The position numbers and the translations under genes are program-made. Positions 44,523 to 54,033 of a DNA stretch of 64,000 nucleotides are shown in pieces; the first letter of the stretch is position 1; each line of letters starts with the position of its first letter. The stretch is from Dokdonia sp. Dokd-P16. GTDB lineage: Bacteria; Bacteroidota; Bacteroidia; Flavobacteriales; Flavobacteriaceae. Location of the stretch: positions 736,001-800,000 of the forward strand of contig NZ_CP029151.1 of the NCBI RefSeq assembly GCF_003095655.1, in the 5' to 3' direction. The notes below the pieces were generated by a model, which was given only the letters and a program-made list of their open reading frames with translations, made no database searches and was not told where the DNA came from.

Positions 44523-45086
44523 TTACTGAATTTCCTTATCTACTACACCACACTTCAACATCTTGTCTCCGTAATATGGGTTACGTATTTCTGGTGAGTT
44601 AGATAACCAGTACGCACCTTTACCTTCAAAGGCCATCGGGCAATATTGCTTATATATAGTTCCAGATGTAATCTCGCTTGATAAGTACACCTCTACTTTT
44701 TTTGAAATATTTTCAAAAGCTACGCGTTGCTCTGCCGTATCCTTAGACACTGAGATAAGCGCAAGGTCGTCGCTTAAACCTCTTGTGATATCACTTTCAG
44801 TTTGTGATTCAAGTGTGCTCTTAAAGTTAGAAGCAATCTCTGCCGCTTCATAAGGATCTGTATTTACTAGGGCTCCTTTTAAACTCAAATAAGCTGCGTG
44901 CATTTGTGATGCTTCCTCTGTTTTAAATGTTACATCCTCAACAGCATCAGTCACATTTAAATCTCCATTTTCTGTCACTACAGCGTTTACACCTATTTGA
45001 GTAGGTGCCGTTTGCACGTCTGAAACTATTTGTTGTTTACACGAAACAATCGCTAGAGCTGCTATTACTAATAAAGTGTTTTTCAT
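44523..45086 (-). CDS. DUF3347 lipoprotein
   Basis: 187 residues with lipobox IVSC. The conserved end of DUF3347 is present: IYKQYCPMAFEGKGAYWLSNSPEIRNPYYGDKMLKCG, with Met, Cys and His-free Cu-like ligands; such domains occur next to or fused with CusB-like proteins and are thought to bind copper. Helical body from about 58 to 135. First gene of the minus-strand metal-related cluster. Confidence 0.85.
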   Translation of the reverse strand: MKNTLLVIAALAIVSCKQQIVSDVQTAPTQIGVNAVVTENGDLNVTDAVEDVTFKTEEASQMHAAYLSLKGALVNTDPYEAAEIASNFKSTLESQTESDITRGLSDDLALISVSKDTAEQRVAFENISKKVEVYLSSEITSGTIYKQYCPMAFEGKGAYWLSNSPEIRNPYYGDKMLKCGVVDKEIQ

Positions 45087-45122
45087 CTTATAAAATGTTT
45101 AGACTACAAAAATACACATACC

Positions 45123-45554
45123 CTATTTATCAACCTTACGGTAATAAAAAAAAGCAGGTAATAAGAGAAAAATCAACAATGGCTGTATTAAGAATCTACG
45201 CACGTAGAATAACGGCAGATATTCTGAAGGATTATGATGATGCAGTAAGTAGTAAAACGGCAGTAATAATATTACCAAAACTGCCAAGTAAAATATACTC
45301 GTGAATTTTAAAATACTCCTATCTGCAAAAACTGCCCATAAAATTCCTAGAGACAGTAGCATGTTAATGAAATATCTTAAGAGTACATTTAAAAAGAACT
45401 TCCCTTGCGCTAGTTCGGGCAATGCCTTATTCTGATAATCACCATGGAAGTAATCAATAAGCGGATCGTAGAATAGTTCGCTTTCGCGAAAGCGTACATA
45501 CAACAACCCCAACAATAACAATCCACCTATCAGGATGCGGACTAACTTATTCAT
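45123..45554 (-). CDS. Exosortase F-system-associated membrane protein
   Basis: 143 residues with four membrane helices (about 5-20, 55-75, 82-103, 115-137). RYFINMLLSLGILWAVF and HNPSEYLPLFYVRRFLIQPLLIFLLLPAFFYY are typical of the protein encoded next to XrtF. It overlaps xrtF by 8 bases. Residues RFRES near the N-terminus are encoded by a palindrome copy. Confidence 0.85.
   Translation of the reverse strand: MNKLVRILIGGLLLLGLLYVRFRESELFYDPLIDYFHGDYQNKALPELAQGKFFLNVLLRYFINMLLSLGILWAVFADRSILKFTSIFYLAVLVILLLPFYYLLHHHNPSEYLPLFYVRRFLIQPLLIFLLLPAFFYYRKVDK
45479..45494. repeat. 16-bp palindrome, copy 12 (exact, inside the XrtF-associated gene)
   Basis: Reads Arg-Phe-Arg-Glu-Ser on the coding strand, another frame than in the AFAKA copies, at the periplasmic side of the first helix. 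Confidence 0.95.
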
Positions 45555-46095
45555 CCTTCACCGGTTTTTTATAAGAGTTGATCCAACCTATCCATAACAA
45601 GAACACGGTACCATAAATTACCGCCGGAAAGATGGTTCCATGAAGTACATCTGCATATTGTGGATACTCATAAATACCTATGGTAAGTAATGCAATGCGC
45701 AAGACATTCATCCCGTAAATAAGCGCTACACCTCCAAAAACAAATAAAAGCGTGCGCTTCATATCACCGAAGAATGCTAGCATGAATGAAATAAATAATA
45801 GCATTACACTTACAGCATTACAGCCTTCTACAACTCTAGCAAGCGTTTTTCCATTCATTGTGAGATTCATAGCAGGCTCCCATTTACTTGGCAGCACTTG
45901 CATGTCATAACCTAATGATGTGATGACAGATTGACTTTGCCTGGCAACTGTATGTGTAATAATGTCGGGAAAATAGCGACTACTACCTCCATAAGTTAAA
46001 AATAGTTGGTAAAGCACCACAAAAACCAAATAACTTCCTATGAAGATAATGAGAAATCGAAGTACGGACTTATATTTGCGTAGTAGTTTAAGCAA
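45547..46095 (-). CDS. xrtF: Exosortase XrtF
   Basis: 182 residues, multi-pass. The exosortase triad is visible: Cys in RVVEGCNAVSVMLLF, Arg in YGMNVLRIALLT and His in DVLHGTIFPAVIYG. It would cleave and anchor proteins with a short C-terminal sorting signal at the outer envelope. No substrate with such a signal is recognised in this window. Confidence 0.92.
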   Translation of the reverse strand: MLKLLRKYKSVLRFLIIFIGSYLVFVVLYQLFLTYGGSSRYFPDIITHTVARQSQSVITSLGYDMQVLPSKWEPAMNLTMNGKTLARVVEGCNAVSVMLLFISFMLAFFGDMKRTLLFVFGGVALIYGMNVLRIALLTIGIYEYPQYADVLHGTIFPAVIYGTVFLLWIGWINSYKKPVKDE

Positions 46096-46128
46096 GGGGC
46101 GTATTTTAACGTCTAAAATACAAGAAAA

Positions 46129-46584
46129 ATGGCTTTTGAAGATTTAAAAATAGAAGTAAGCCGCATCGCGGATAAAAAAGAAGATAGCGCTACAAGCAAA
46201 ATGACTGCAATATGTGAGTTATTGCGCGAGCGCATAGAATATTATGACTGGGTAGGTTTTTACATGGCAAACCATGAAAAGCGCACATTACACCTAGAAG
46301 CATTTGCTGGAGAACCTACAGATCACACGGTAATTCCTTTTGGAAAAGGGATATGCGGTCAGGTAGCAGAATCTAATGCAAACTTTGTAGTGCCAGACGT
46401 AAAAGCACAAGACAATTATATTGCTTGTTCTATCACTGTAAAAAGTGAGATTGTTATTCCATTATTTAAAGATGGTAAAAACATAGGTCAGATAGATATA
46501 GACTCAAGTCACGTTGATCCTTTTACAAAGGATGACGAAGATTTCCTTGAGTTTGTAAATGTGCAAGTTGCAGCATTGCTATAA
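46129..46584 (+). CDS. GAF-domain protein, free methionine-(R)-sulfoxide reductase-like
   Basis: 151 residues. The family core is clear: DWVGFYMANHEKRTLHLEAFAGEPTDHTVIPFGKGICGQVAESN, NYIACSITVKSEIVIPLF and GQIDIDSSHVDPF. Two of the three active-site Cys of fRMsr are present (GICG, IACS). The one expected about ten residues before GICG (as in PACxxIPFGRGVCG) is replaced by His/Thr, so the disulfide relay would differ. Divergent from xrtF by 33 bases. Confidence 0.8.
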   Translation: MAFEDLKIEVSRIADKKEDSATSKMTAICELLRERIEYYDWVGFYMANHEKRTLHLEAFAGEPTDHTVIPFGKGICGQVAESNANFVVPDVKAQDNYIACSITVKSEIVIPLFKDGKNIGQIDIDSSHVDPFTKDDEDFLEFVNVQVAALL

Positions 46585-46607
46585 GGAGTACCTTCCACTA
46601 ATTAAAC

Positions 46608-46644
46608 AGCCTCAATTCTAAATTTAGAATTGAGGCTTTTTTTT
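46608..46644. terminator. Perfect 30-base hairpin terminator
   Basis: AGCCTCAATTCTAAA mirrored by TTTAGAATTGAGGCT, followed by TTTTTTT on the plus strand. Ends the GAF gene and faces the convergent permease gene. Confidence 0.92.
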
Positions 46645-46660
46645 ATAATATGTGAAGCTA

Positions 46661-47923
46661 TTACATCCCTGTTCTTATTGCTTCTACGGGATCTAGTCGA
46701 GAAGCCCCTATTGCTGGGATAATCCCTGCGATGATTCCTATGATAAATGTTGTGAAGAGTCCTAAAAAGATATTATCAAAAGATAATACAAATTCAAAGT
46801 CTCCCGCAATCTTAGAGACATCAAGTATCCAGACGATGAGCTGGACCATAACAAGCCCGATAAATCCGCCAAATATAGATAACAATACAGATTCAAATAA
46901 AAATTGAAATAAGATGAAACGGCGCTTTGCTCCTAGTGCCTTTTGTATTCCTATTAAGTTGGTACGTTCCTTGACACTCACAAACATAATATTTGCAATC
47001 CCGAAACCACCTACTAGTAGTGCAAACCCACCTATTAACCAGCCTACCGTAGTAAGCACTCCAATAATCCCATCAATAGCATCAGTAAAACCACTAAGTC
47101 TATTAATAAAGAAATCACTAGTCTCTCCAGCTTTTATAGACCTACCTGCTCTCATTTTCTGTTCGGCGATAGCGTAGAACTCATCGGCGTCTTCACCTTC
47201 TGCTGGTACAATGGTCATAGTAGGAAATGTAGATCTATTATTATCGCCATAAATACGTCTTATGATATTTACGGGAATTACTATTTTTTCATCCTTAGAA
47301 TCTCCAAAGGCGTTAATACCTTGCTTCTTGAGAACTCCAATAATTGTAAACTTCCTGCTTAAGGTTTTTATTTGTTTTCCTATCGGATCTACTCCTTCAC
47401 CAAAGAGGTTATCACGCAATACAGACCCTATAATTGCAACGGGCACTCCGTTTGTAGACTCTTGCTCATTAAAAAAACGTCCAGCCTCAAAATCTAATTT
47501 TTCTATTTCATAGAGTCCTTCTGTTGCATTATCAACTTGAACACTCTCTACTACTTTCCCTTCGTAACTTATCTTTTGTGAAGGAATAGACATCGTATAG
47601 TTTATAGCACCTAAGCCAGGGAGATTACGCTGTAAGTTCTGATAATCCTCGTAAGTAACAAGCGGAAAACGCTCTCGCTTCCAGCGCGGAACTTCTGTGG
47701 GTCCAAAGGAGATATGACAGATAATCATACTCCCCTGATCTAGGGAAGAAAGACTTCCTTTAATGTCTTTTTCAAGTGAATCTACCGCTGCGAGCACCCC
47801 GATAATTGAGAAAATCCCAACGGTTACTCCCATCAAAGAAAGAAACGTGCGAAGCTTGTTATTGCGCAATGCATTTACAGCAAATCTAAAACTCTCCCCT
47901 AAGGCTCTTAAATATATTAGCAT
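46661..47923 (-). CDS. MacB-type ABC transporter permease
   Basis: 420 residues. N-terminal membrane helix after LRNNKLRTFLSLMGVTVGIFSIIGVLAA, a large periplasmic MacB-PCD part (50-270), then three helices of the FtsX domain (285-400) ending ASRLDPVEAIRTGM. Such permeases pair with an ATPase of LolD/MacB kind; none lies next to it, so the partner must be elsewhere. Probably exports a peptide or lipoprotein, or transmits force to the envelope. Confidence 0.88.
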   Translation of the reverse strand: MLIYLRALGESFRFAVNALRNNKLRTFLSLMGVTVGIFSIIGVLAAVDSLEKDIKGSLSSLDQGSMIICHISFGPTEVPRWKRERFPLVTYEDYQNLQRNLPGLGAINYTMSIPSQKISYEGKVVESVQVDNATEGLYEIEKLDFEAGRFFNEQESTNGVPVAIIGSVLRDNLFGEGVDPIGKQIKTLSRKFTIIGVLKKQGINAFGDSKDEKIVIPVNIIRRIYGDNNRSTFPTMTIVPAEGEDADEFYAIAEQKMRAGRSIKAGETSDFFINRLSGFTDAIDGIIGVLTTVGWLIGGFALLVGGFGIANIMFVSVKERTNLIGIQKALGAKRRFILFQFLFESVLLSIFGGFIGLVMVQLIVWILDVSKIAGDFEFVLSFDNIFLGLFTTFIIGIIAGIIPAIGASRLDPVEAIRTGM

Positions 47924-48093
47924 TGATTGATTTTATCTAAAGATACGAGTAAGACGCCACACACTAAAAATTGTTACAAAGTCATGTCAATTTGTTAATA
48001 GAAACCCCAAACAAAAAGGGTTGAAATACCTATTTTTGAAGCTTTTAAAACCCATCCATTTAGGATCAACCAAAATCTATTAATTTTCTCACA

Positions 48094-49626
48094 ATGAGCA
48101 CAACAAAAAAAATAGGCGCAGCACTAATTTCAGTATTCCATAAAGACGGCTTAGCCCCTATCGTTCAAAAGCTTCATGAACAAGGAGTAACCCTTTATTC
48201 TACTGGTGGAACAGAGAAGTTTATTAAAGATTTAGGAATCCCAGTTGTACCGGTTGAGGATGTGACTTCTTACCCTTCTATCTTAGGTGGGCGTGTAAAA
48301 ACATTACACCCTAAAGTTTTTGGAGGGATTTTAAACCGTCAAGATCACGAAGGAGATGTAAAGGAAATGGAAGAATTTGAAATTCCGCAGCTTGATCTTG
48401 TTATTGTAGATTTATACCCTTTTGAAAAAACTGTTGCTTCTGGCGCGCCAGAACAAGATATTATAGAAAAAATAGACATCGGTGGTATTTCACTTATACG
48501 TGCCGCAGCTAAGAACTTCAAAGACACCTTATGTGTATCTTCTATGGAAGACTATGCAGAGGTTCTTGACATTATTACTGCAGGAAACGGAAGCACTACT
48601 ATTGCACAAAGAAAACGTTTTGCAGCAAAGAGCTTTGCCGTTTCTTCACACTACGATACTGCAATCTTTAATTACTTCAATACAGACCAAGAAATCCCAG
48701 TACTTAGGCATAGTAAGAATGAAGGGAAAACACTTAGATATGGAGAAAATCCGCATCAAAAAGGGTTTTTCTTTGGAGATTTTGATGAGGTTTTTGAGAA
48801 GCTTCACGGTAAAGAATTATCATACAACAACCTGCTTGATGTAGATGCTGCTGTAAACTTGATTTCAGAATTTCAAGGAGAAGCACCTACGTTTGCTATT
48901 CTTAAACACAACAATGCATGTGGTTTTGCACAGCGTGACACTATGCACCAGGCATATGTAGATGCACTTGCTGGAGACCCTACTTCTGCCTTTGGCGGAG
49001 TATTAATTGCCAACGGAAACATAGATATTTCGACTGCAAATGAAATTCATAAATTGTTCTGTGAGGTAGTGATAGCGCCGTCTTACGACGCAGATGCACT
49101 AGAAATTCTCAAAGGAAAGAAAAACAGGATAGTCCTTACGCTCAAAAATATCGTATTACCTGAGACAACCGTGCGCACTTGCCTTAACGGAACACTCGTT
49201 CAAGGTCGCGATAACAAGACAGATGTGAAGGAAAATTTAACAAACGCAACAACTACCGCTCCTACAGACATGGAGATAGAAGATTTACTGTTTGCTTCAA
49301 AAATATGTAAGCACACAAAATCAAATACCATTGTACTTGCAAAGAATAAACAACTTTGTGCAAGTGGTACAGGTCAAACTTCTAGAGTTGATGCATTGAG
49401 ACAAGCTATTCATAAAGCAACCTCTTTTGGTTTTGATCTTAAAGGATCGGTAATGGCTAGTGATGCATTTTTCCCTTTTCCAGACTGTGTTGAGATTGCA
49501 GATAATGCGGGTATCACATCGGTAATTCAACCTGGTGGATCTATTAAAGATCAACTTACCATCGATTACTGTAATGAGCACAATATCTCAATGGTAATGA
49601 CGGGAACAAGACATTTTAAACATTAA
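48094..49626 (+). CDS. purH: Bifunctional AICAR transformylase/IMP cyclohydrolase
   Basis: 510 residues. The cyclohydrolase (MGS-like) half at about 5-145 with STGGTEKFIKDLGIPVVPVEDVT and GGRVKTLHPKVFGGIL; the transformylase half includes LRYGENPHQKGFFF, LKHNNACGFA, GDPTSAFGGV, and DAFFPFPDCVEIADNAGITSVIQPGGSIKDQ. Last two steps of purine synthesis. Upstream TATTTTTG at 48031-48038 is a possible -7 box. Confidence 0.97.
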   Translation: MSTTKKIGAALISVFHKDGLAPIVQKLHEQGVTLYSTGGTEKFIKDLGIPVVPVEDVTSYPSILGGRVKTLHPKVFGGILNRQDHEGDVKEMEEFEIPQLDLVIVDLYPFEKTVASGAPEQDIIEKIDIGGISLIRAAAKNFKDTLCVSSMEDYAEVLDIITAGNGSTTIAQRKRFAAKSFAVSSHYDTAIFNYFNTDQEIPVLRHSKNEGKTLRYGENPHQKGFFFGDFDEVFEKLHGKELSYNNLLDVDAAVNLISEFQGEAPTFAILKHNNACGFAQRDTMHQAYVDALAGDPTSAFGGVLIANGNIDISTANEIHKLFCEVVIAPSYDADALEILKGKKNRIVLTLKNIVLPETTVRTCLNGTLVQGRDNKTDVKENLTNATTTAPTDMEIEDLLFASKICKHTKSNTIVLAKNKQLCASGTGQTSRVDALRQAIHKATSFGFDLKGSVMASDAFFPFPDCVEIADNAGITSVIQPGGSIKDQLTIDYCNEHNISMVMTGTRHFKH

Positions 49627-49644
49627 TACAAGTTTAAGGGAGTA

Positions 49645-49660
49645 CGCTTTCGCGAAAGCG
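49645..49660. repeat. 16-bp palindrome, copy 13 (exact)
   Basis: 18 bases behind the purH stop; 20-bp form at 49643-49662, followed by AATTTTA. Could act as the purH transcript end. Confidence 0.95.
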
Positions 49661-49735
49661 TAATTTTACCCTTTAATATTTGTACATTTATACAAACGCG
49701 TAACTGCTAACATTTAATACCTCCACAATAACCCT

Positions 49736-50764
49736 ATGGGATTTTTTGATTTTTTAACCGAAGATATAGCAATTGACCTCGGTACCGCAAACACACTGAT
49801 TATTCACAACGACAAGGTAGTGGTAGATAGCCCCTCCATAGTTGCTAGGGATAGGACGACCAAAAAAATCATCGCTGTAGGTAAGGAAGCTGCTCAAATG
49901 CAGGGGAAAACGCATGAGAATATCAAAACAATTAGACCTCTTAAGGACGGTGTAATTGCAGATTTTGATGCGAGTGAACAAATGATTGCGATGTTCATTA
50001 AAGAAATCCCTGCGCTTAAAAAGAAATTCTTTCCACCAGCATTGCGCATGGTGATCTGTATTCCTTCTGGAATTACAGAAGTAGAGATGCGAGCGGTAAA
50101 GGAAAGCGCAGAGCGTGTAAATGGAAAAGAAGTTTACTTAATACACGAGCCTATGGCTGCGGCCATAGGTATAGGTGTAGACATCATGCAACCTAAGGGT
50201 AACATGATTGTAGATATAGGAGGTGGTACTACAGAAATTGCGGTAATTGCTCTAGGAGGAATTGTTTGTGATAAGTCTGTAAAAATTGCGGGTGATGTAT
50301 TTACAAATGACATCATTTATTACATGCGTACCCAGCACAACCTCTACGTAGGTGAGCGCAGTGCCGAAAAAATTAAAATACAAATAGGTGCCGCTACAGA
50401 AGATCTTGAAGTTCCGCCAGAGGAAATGAGCGTTCAAGGACGTGACCTCCTTACAGGTAAACCTAAACAAGTGCAAATAAGCTATCGCGAGATTGCAAAG
50501 GCACTTGATAAATCTATACTTCGTATCGAGGATGCAGTAATGGAAACATTATCTCAAACTCCTCCAGAACTCGCTGCCGATATTTATAACACAGGAATCT
50601 ACCTTGCTGGTGGAGGATCTATGTTACGAGGTCTTGACAAGCGTCTTTCTCAAAAAACAGATTTACCTGTTTATATTGCCGAAGATCCGCTTAGGGCTGT
50701 AGTACGAGGTACTGGAATTTGCCTTAAAAATATTGCGAAGTATAAGAGCGTTCTCATTAAATAG
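49736..50764 (+). CDS. mreB: Rod-shape protein MreB
   Basis: 342 residues: DLGTANTLIIHNDKVVVDSPSIVA (phosphate 1), NMIVDIGGGTTEIAVIALGGIVCDKSVKIAGD (phosphate 2), TGIYLAGGGSMLRGLDKRLS (adenosine motif). Actin-like filament that guides cell-wall synthesis. First gene of mreB-mreC-mreD-mrdA-rodA. Confidence 0.97.
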   Translation: MGFFDFLTEDIAIDLGTANTLIIHNDKVVVDSPSIVARDRTTKKIIAVGKEAAQMQGKTHENIKTIRPLKDGVIADFDASEQMIAMFIKEIPALKKKFFPPALRMVICIPSGITEVEMRAVKESAERVNGKEVYLIHEPMAAAIGIGVDIMQPKGNMIVDIGGGTTEIAVIALGGIVCDKSVKIAGDVFTNDIIYYMRTQHNLYVGERSAEKIKIQIGAATEDLEVPPEEMSVQGRDLLTGKPKQVQISYREIAKALDKSILRIEDAVMETLSQTPPELAADIYNTGIYLAGGGSMLRGLDKRLSQKTDLPVYIAEDPLRAVVRGTGICLKNIAKYKSVLIK

Positions 50765-50778
50765 AAAACTCTTAAGTT

Positions 50779-51624
50779 ATGCATCAGATTATCAATTTCT
50801 TGATCAGGAACAAGCACTTCCTGCTGTTTGCATTTTTACTAATGCTGTCGCTTGTTTTTACGATACAATCACATTCTTATCACCGTAGTAAATTTGTAAA
50901 CTCTGCAAACTGGTTTACGGGTGGTATTTATGGATCTGTAACTAGTGTTCAAGATTATTTTAAACTCAAAACATACAACAAACAGCTTCTGGAAGAGAAT
51001 GCCCGCTTACGCGAAATGTTGAAATCACCTAACGAGGACAATCTAGATCTTGAAGTTCTTACAGATATAACATCACCTATCCCATCAGATAGTCTGCGAA
51101 AATTCTCATACATCCCTGCAAAGGTTCTCAACAACAACTACGCAAAAACAGATAACTTTATTACTCTGTTAGGTGGGTCACAAGATAGTATTCATAAAGA
51201 CCAAGGAGTAATCACTAGCAAAGGAATCGTAGGTATTATTGATAAAACATCTTCTGGATATAGTACTGTATTATCTATTCTCAATTCTAACTTTACCACA
51301 AGCGCAAAGTTAAGAGCATCAGAACATTTTGGAACCATGCAATGGGATGGTAAAGACCCAAATATCGTTCAGGTTATTGATATGCAACAACAAGCACCTG
51401 TAAAACTAGGTGACACCATAGAAACTAGTGGGAAATCGGCAATTTTCCCGAAAGGGATTCCTATAGGTACAGTAAATGAGTTTGTATTAGATCCAAGTAA
51501 AAACTTCTATACACTTTCTATCAAACTTATAAACGATATGACTAATCTAGGTCATGTCTACGTGGTAGAAAATAGCTACAAGAAAGAAATAATAGCACTA
51601 GAAACACAGCAAGATGAAGAATAG
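50779..51624 (+). CDS. mreC: Rod-shape protein MreC
   Basis: 281 residues: one N-terminal membrane helix (13-30), a coiled coil (about 65-90) and the periplasmic beta domains with AKVLNNNYAKTDNFITLLGGSQDSIHKDQGVIT and GDTIETSGKSAIFPKGIPIGTV. It stimulates the PBP2-RodA complex. Overlaps mreD by 11 bases. Confidence 0.93.
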   Translation: MHQIINFLIRNKHFLLFAFLLMLSLVFTIQSHSYHRSKFVNSANWFTGGIYGSVTSVQDYFKLKTYNKQLLEENARLREMLKSPNEDNLDLEVLTDITSPIPSDSLRKFSYIPAKVLNNNYAKTDNFITLLGGSQDSIHKDQGVITSKGIVGIIDKTSSGYSTVLSILNSNFTTSAKLRASEHFGTMQWDGKDPNIVQVIDMQQQAPVKLGDTIETSGKSAIFPKGIPIGTVNEFVLDPSKNFYTLSIKLINDMTNLGHVYVVENSYKKEIIALETQQDEE

Positions 51625-52120
51625 TGTCTCTGTAAATATTGCTAGGTTTGTAGCACTCATGATTGTGCAGATTTACATTTTCAATAATGTAAATCTCTTT
51701 GGGTACATCAATCCCTACCCTTACGTCTTGTTTCTATTAGTCTTTCCATTTACAGCTAATAGAGCGTTATATATTTTTATCGCTTTCTTAACAGGACTTA
51801 CGATGGACATGTTTGGCAATAGTGGTGGTGTGCATGCTGCAGCCTGCCTCTTCCTTGCATACCTTAGGCCCGTTGCTTTACGATTTTCTTTTGGAGTAAG
51901 TTATGAATACAATGCTATAAAATTATCTAAGGTGAGTTTTTACGAGCGATTCATCTTTATTTCTATAATGGTGCTCATTCACCATTTAGTATTGTTTTTA
52001 CTAGAGGTATTTAACATAAGTAATATACTCTACACCTTAAACAAAACGTTAGTCACTAGTATCTTTACCATAATACTTTGTTTGACTTTTAATATCCTTT
52101 TCAGCAGCCGTAACGAATGA
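51614..52120 (+). CDS. mreD: Rod-shape protein MreD
   Basis: 168 residues with five or six membrane helices; FGYINPYPYVLFLLVFPF and FLTGLTMDMFGNSGGVHAAACLFLAYLRP are family patterns. Inner-membrane partner of MreC. Overlaps mrdA by 4 bases (ATGA). Confidence 0.9.
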   Translation: MKNSVSVNIARFVALMIVQIYIFNNVNLFGYINPYPYVLFLLVFPFTANRALYIFIAFLTGLTMDMFGNSGGVHAAACLFLAYLRPVALRFSFGVSYEYNAIKLSKVSFYERFIFISIMVLIHHLVLFLLEVFNISNILYTLNKTLVTSIFTIILCLTFNILFSSRNE

Positions 52121-54033
52121 GAAAATTACTCCTCCTCTTTATTGTTCTTACTACTGGTGTACTCTTTATTGCTAGACTATTTTATCTGCAGGTGTATGAC
52201 ACCTCTGCAGCAGTTTTATCTGAGAGTAACGCTATAAAGCAGCAGTATGAAATACCACAACGCGGCCGTATTTATGACCGTTATGGTAAACTTCTAGTAT
52301 CTAACCAACCGTCATATGATTTGATGGCAATACCACGAGAAATCAAACCTTTTGATACGCTCAAGCTATGCTCATTATTAAATATTGATAAGGAAAAACT
52401 TGTAAAACAACTCAACAAGGCAATACATTATTCTCCTAGGCACCCTTCTGTTATAGTACCCACCATGTCACAAGAAGAGTTTGCATACTTGGGTGAGCAA
52501 ATGCGCAAGTTTGAGGGCTTCTTTATCCAGAAACGATCTTTACGTGACTATCAGATAGACTTTGGGGCAAACTTTCTAGGATACATTCAAGAAGTACACC
52601 AAGGGATTATTGATAAACAGCCTTACTATATAAGTGGAGATTTAATAGGACGACAAGGTGTCGAGCAAAAGTATGAAGAGCTACTAAGAGGTAAGAAAGG
52701 AATTAAATATCTTCAAAAAGATCGATTTAATCGTGTGATAGGTCCTTACAAAGAAGGTACACTTGACCAAGAACCTGAAGAAGGAAAGAACATATACCTT
52801 ACTATAGATTCTGAACTTCAAAAATATGGAGAAGAATTGATGCAAGGTAAGCGCGGTGGTATTGTAGCCATCGAGCCATCTACTGGAGAAATTCTAGCAC
52901 TTGTGGCTGCTCCTAATTATGACCCTGCACTTATGGTAGGTCGTGAGCGATCTAAAAATTATTCAAAACTTGATAACGACTCTATTGCAAAGCCTCTTTA
53001 TGACAGAGCACTTCTAGGAGAATACGCCCCAGGATCACCCTTTAAAGCACTTACAGGACTCATTGCACTCCAAGAAGGAGCGATTGGTCTTGATGATAGA
53101 GTGTATTGTAATGGAGGAATGAGATATGGTAGAGGAAAGCCCTTCGGGTGTCACCACCATAAAAGTCCAGTACAAATGATAGATGGTATTGCTTATTCCT
53201 GTAATGCTTATTTTGGAACTGCTTACTTAAATACTCTCAATAAATACGATACGCCACAAGAAGGTATTGCTGCATGGCAAGGCCACCTTAAGAGTTTTGG
53301 ACTAGGAGATTTTATGGGTTATGACTTACCTATAGGAAGACCAGGTTTTATTCCTGGTGAATCATACTATAACAAAATCCATGATTACCCTAATAGAAGA
53401 TGGGGAAGTGCTGCAACAATATCAAACTCTATTGGACAAGGGGAAGTTGCACTTACCCCAATGCAAATGGCACACTTTACCGCCACTATTGCAAATAGAG
53501 GTTGGTTTTATAGACCGCATATTATAAAAAAAATAGAGGGACAAGACACGATCCCTTCTCAATTTGAGCAGAAAAATTATACCACCATAGATGCAAAACA
53601 TTTTGAACCTGTGATACAAGGGCTGAATGATGTATACAATTATGGAACTGCAGCAAACTTAAAAATACCTGGAATAGACATCTCAGGTAAAACAGGTACA
53701 GCAGAGAATTATGCAAAAATTAATGGAGTTACTACACAGCTTACAGATCACTCCACTTTTGTAGCCTTTGCTCCTAAAGATAACCCTAAGATTGCTATTG
53801 CTATTTTTGTAGAGAATGGATACTGGGGATCTCGCTATGGAGGACGCATAGCGTCTCTCATGATTGAGAAATACATTAACAGAGAAGTATCGCGTAAAGA
53901 TCTAGAACAATGGATCCTCACACATACGCTTGAAGAAGAATATGCAAAACCACTGAGCGGCAAACCTTTTCGTATTAATGATGGAAAAAAGATGGTAGGC
54001 CAGTTTTTGCTAGAAAATAATCAAGGCAAATAA
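52117..54033 (+). CDS. mrdA: Penicillin-binding protein 2
   Basis: 638 residues: N-terminal membrane helix (3-21), dimerisation/pedestal domain with IPQRGRIYDRYGKLLVSNQPSYDL, and transpeptidase domain with SxxK in APGSPFKALTGL, SxN in YSCNAYF and KTG in SGKTGTAENY. Cross-links peptidoglycan for elongation together with RodA. Shares one base with rodA (TAATG). Confidence 0.96.
   Translation: MRKLLLLFIVLTTGVLFIARLFYLQVYDTSAAVLSESNAIKQQYEIPQRGRIYDRYGKLLVSNQPSYDLMAIPREIKPFDTLKLCSLLNIDKEKLVKQLNKAIHYSPRHPSVIVPTMSQEEFAYLGEQMRKFEGFFIQKRSLRDYQIDFGANFLGYIQEVHQGIIDKQPYYISGDLIGRQGVEQKYEELLRGKKGIKYLQKDRFNRVIGPYKEGTLDQEPEEGKNIYLTIDSELQKYGEELMQGKRGGIVAIEPSTGEILALVAAPNYDPALMVGRERSKNYSKLDNDSIAKPLYDRALLGEYAPGSPFKALTGLIALQEGAIGLDDRVYCNGGMRYGRGKPFGCHHHKSPVQMIDGIAYSCNAYFGTAYLNTLNKYDTPQEGIAAWQGHLKSFGLGDFMGYDLPIGRPGFIPGESYYNKIHDYPNRRWGSAATISNSIGQGEVALTPMQMAHFTATIANRGWFYRPHIIKKIEGQDTIPSQFEQKNYTTIDAKHFEPVIQGLNDVYNYGTAANLKIPGIDISGKTGTAENYAKINGVTTQLTDHSTFVAFAPKDNPKIAIAIFVENGYWGSRYGGRIASLMIEKYINREVSRKDLEQWILTHTLEEEYAKPLSGKPFRINDGKKMVGQFLLENNQGK

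Noticed and set aside
48438..48453. TTCTGGCGCGCCAGAA, a 16-bp palindrome within purH
   Set aside because: Occurs once and encodes conserved-looking SGAPE; no sign of a family.
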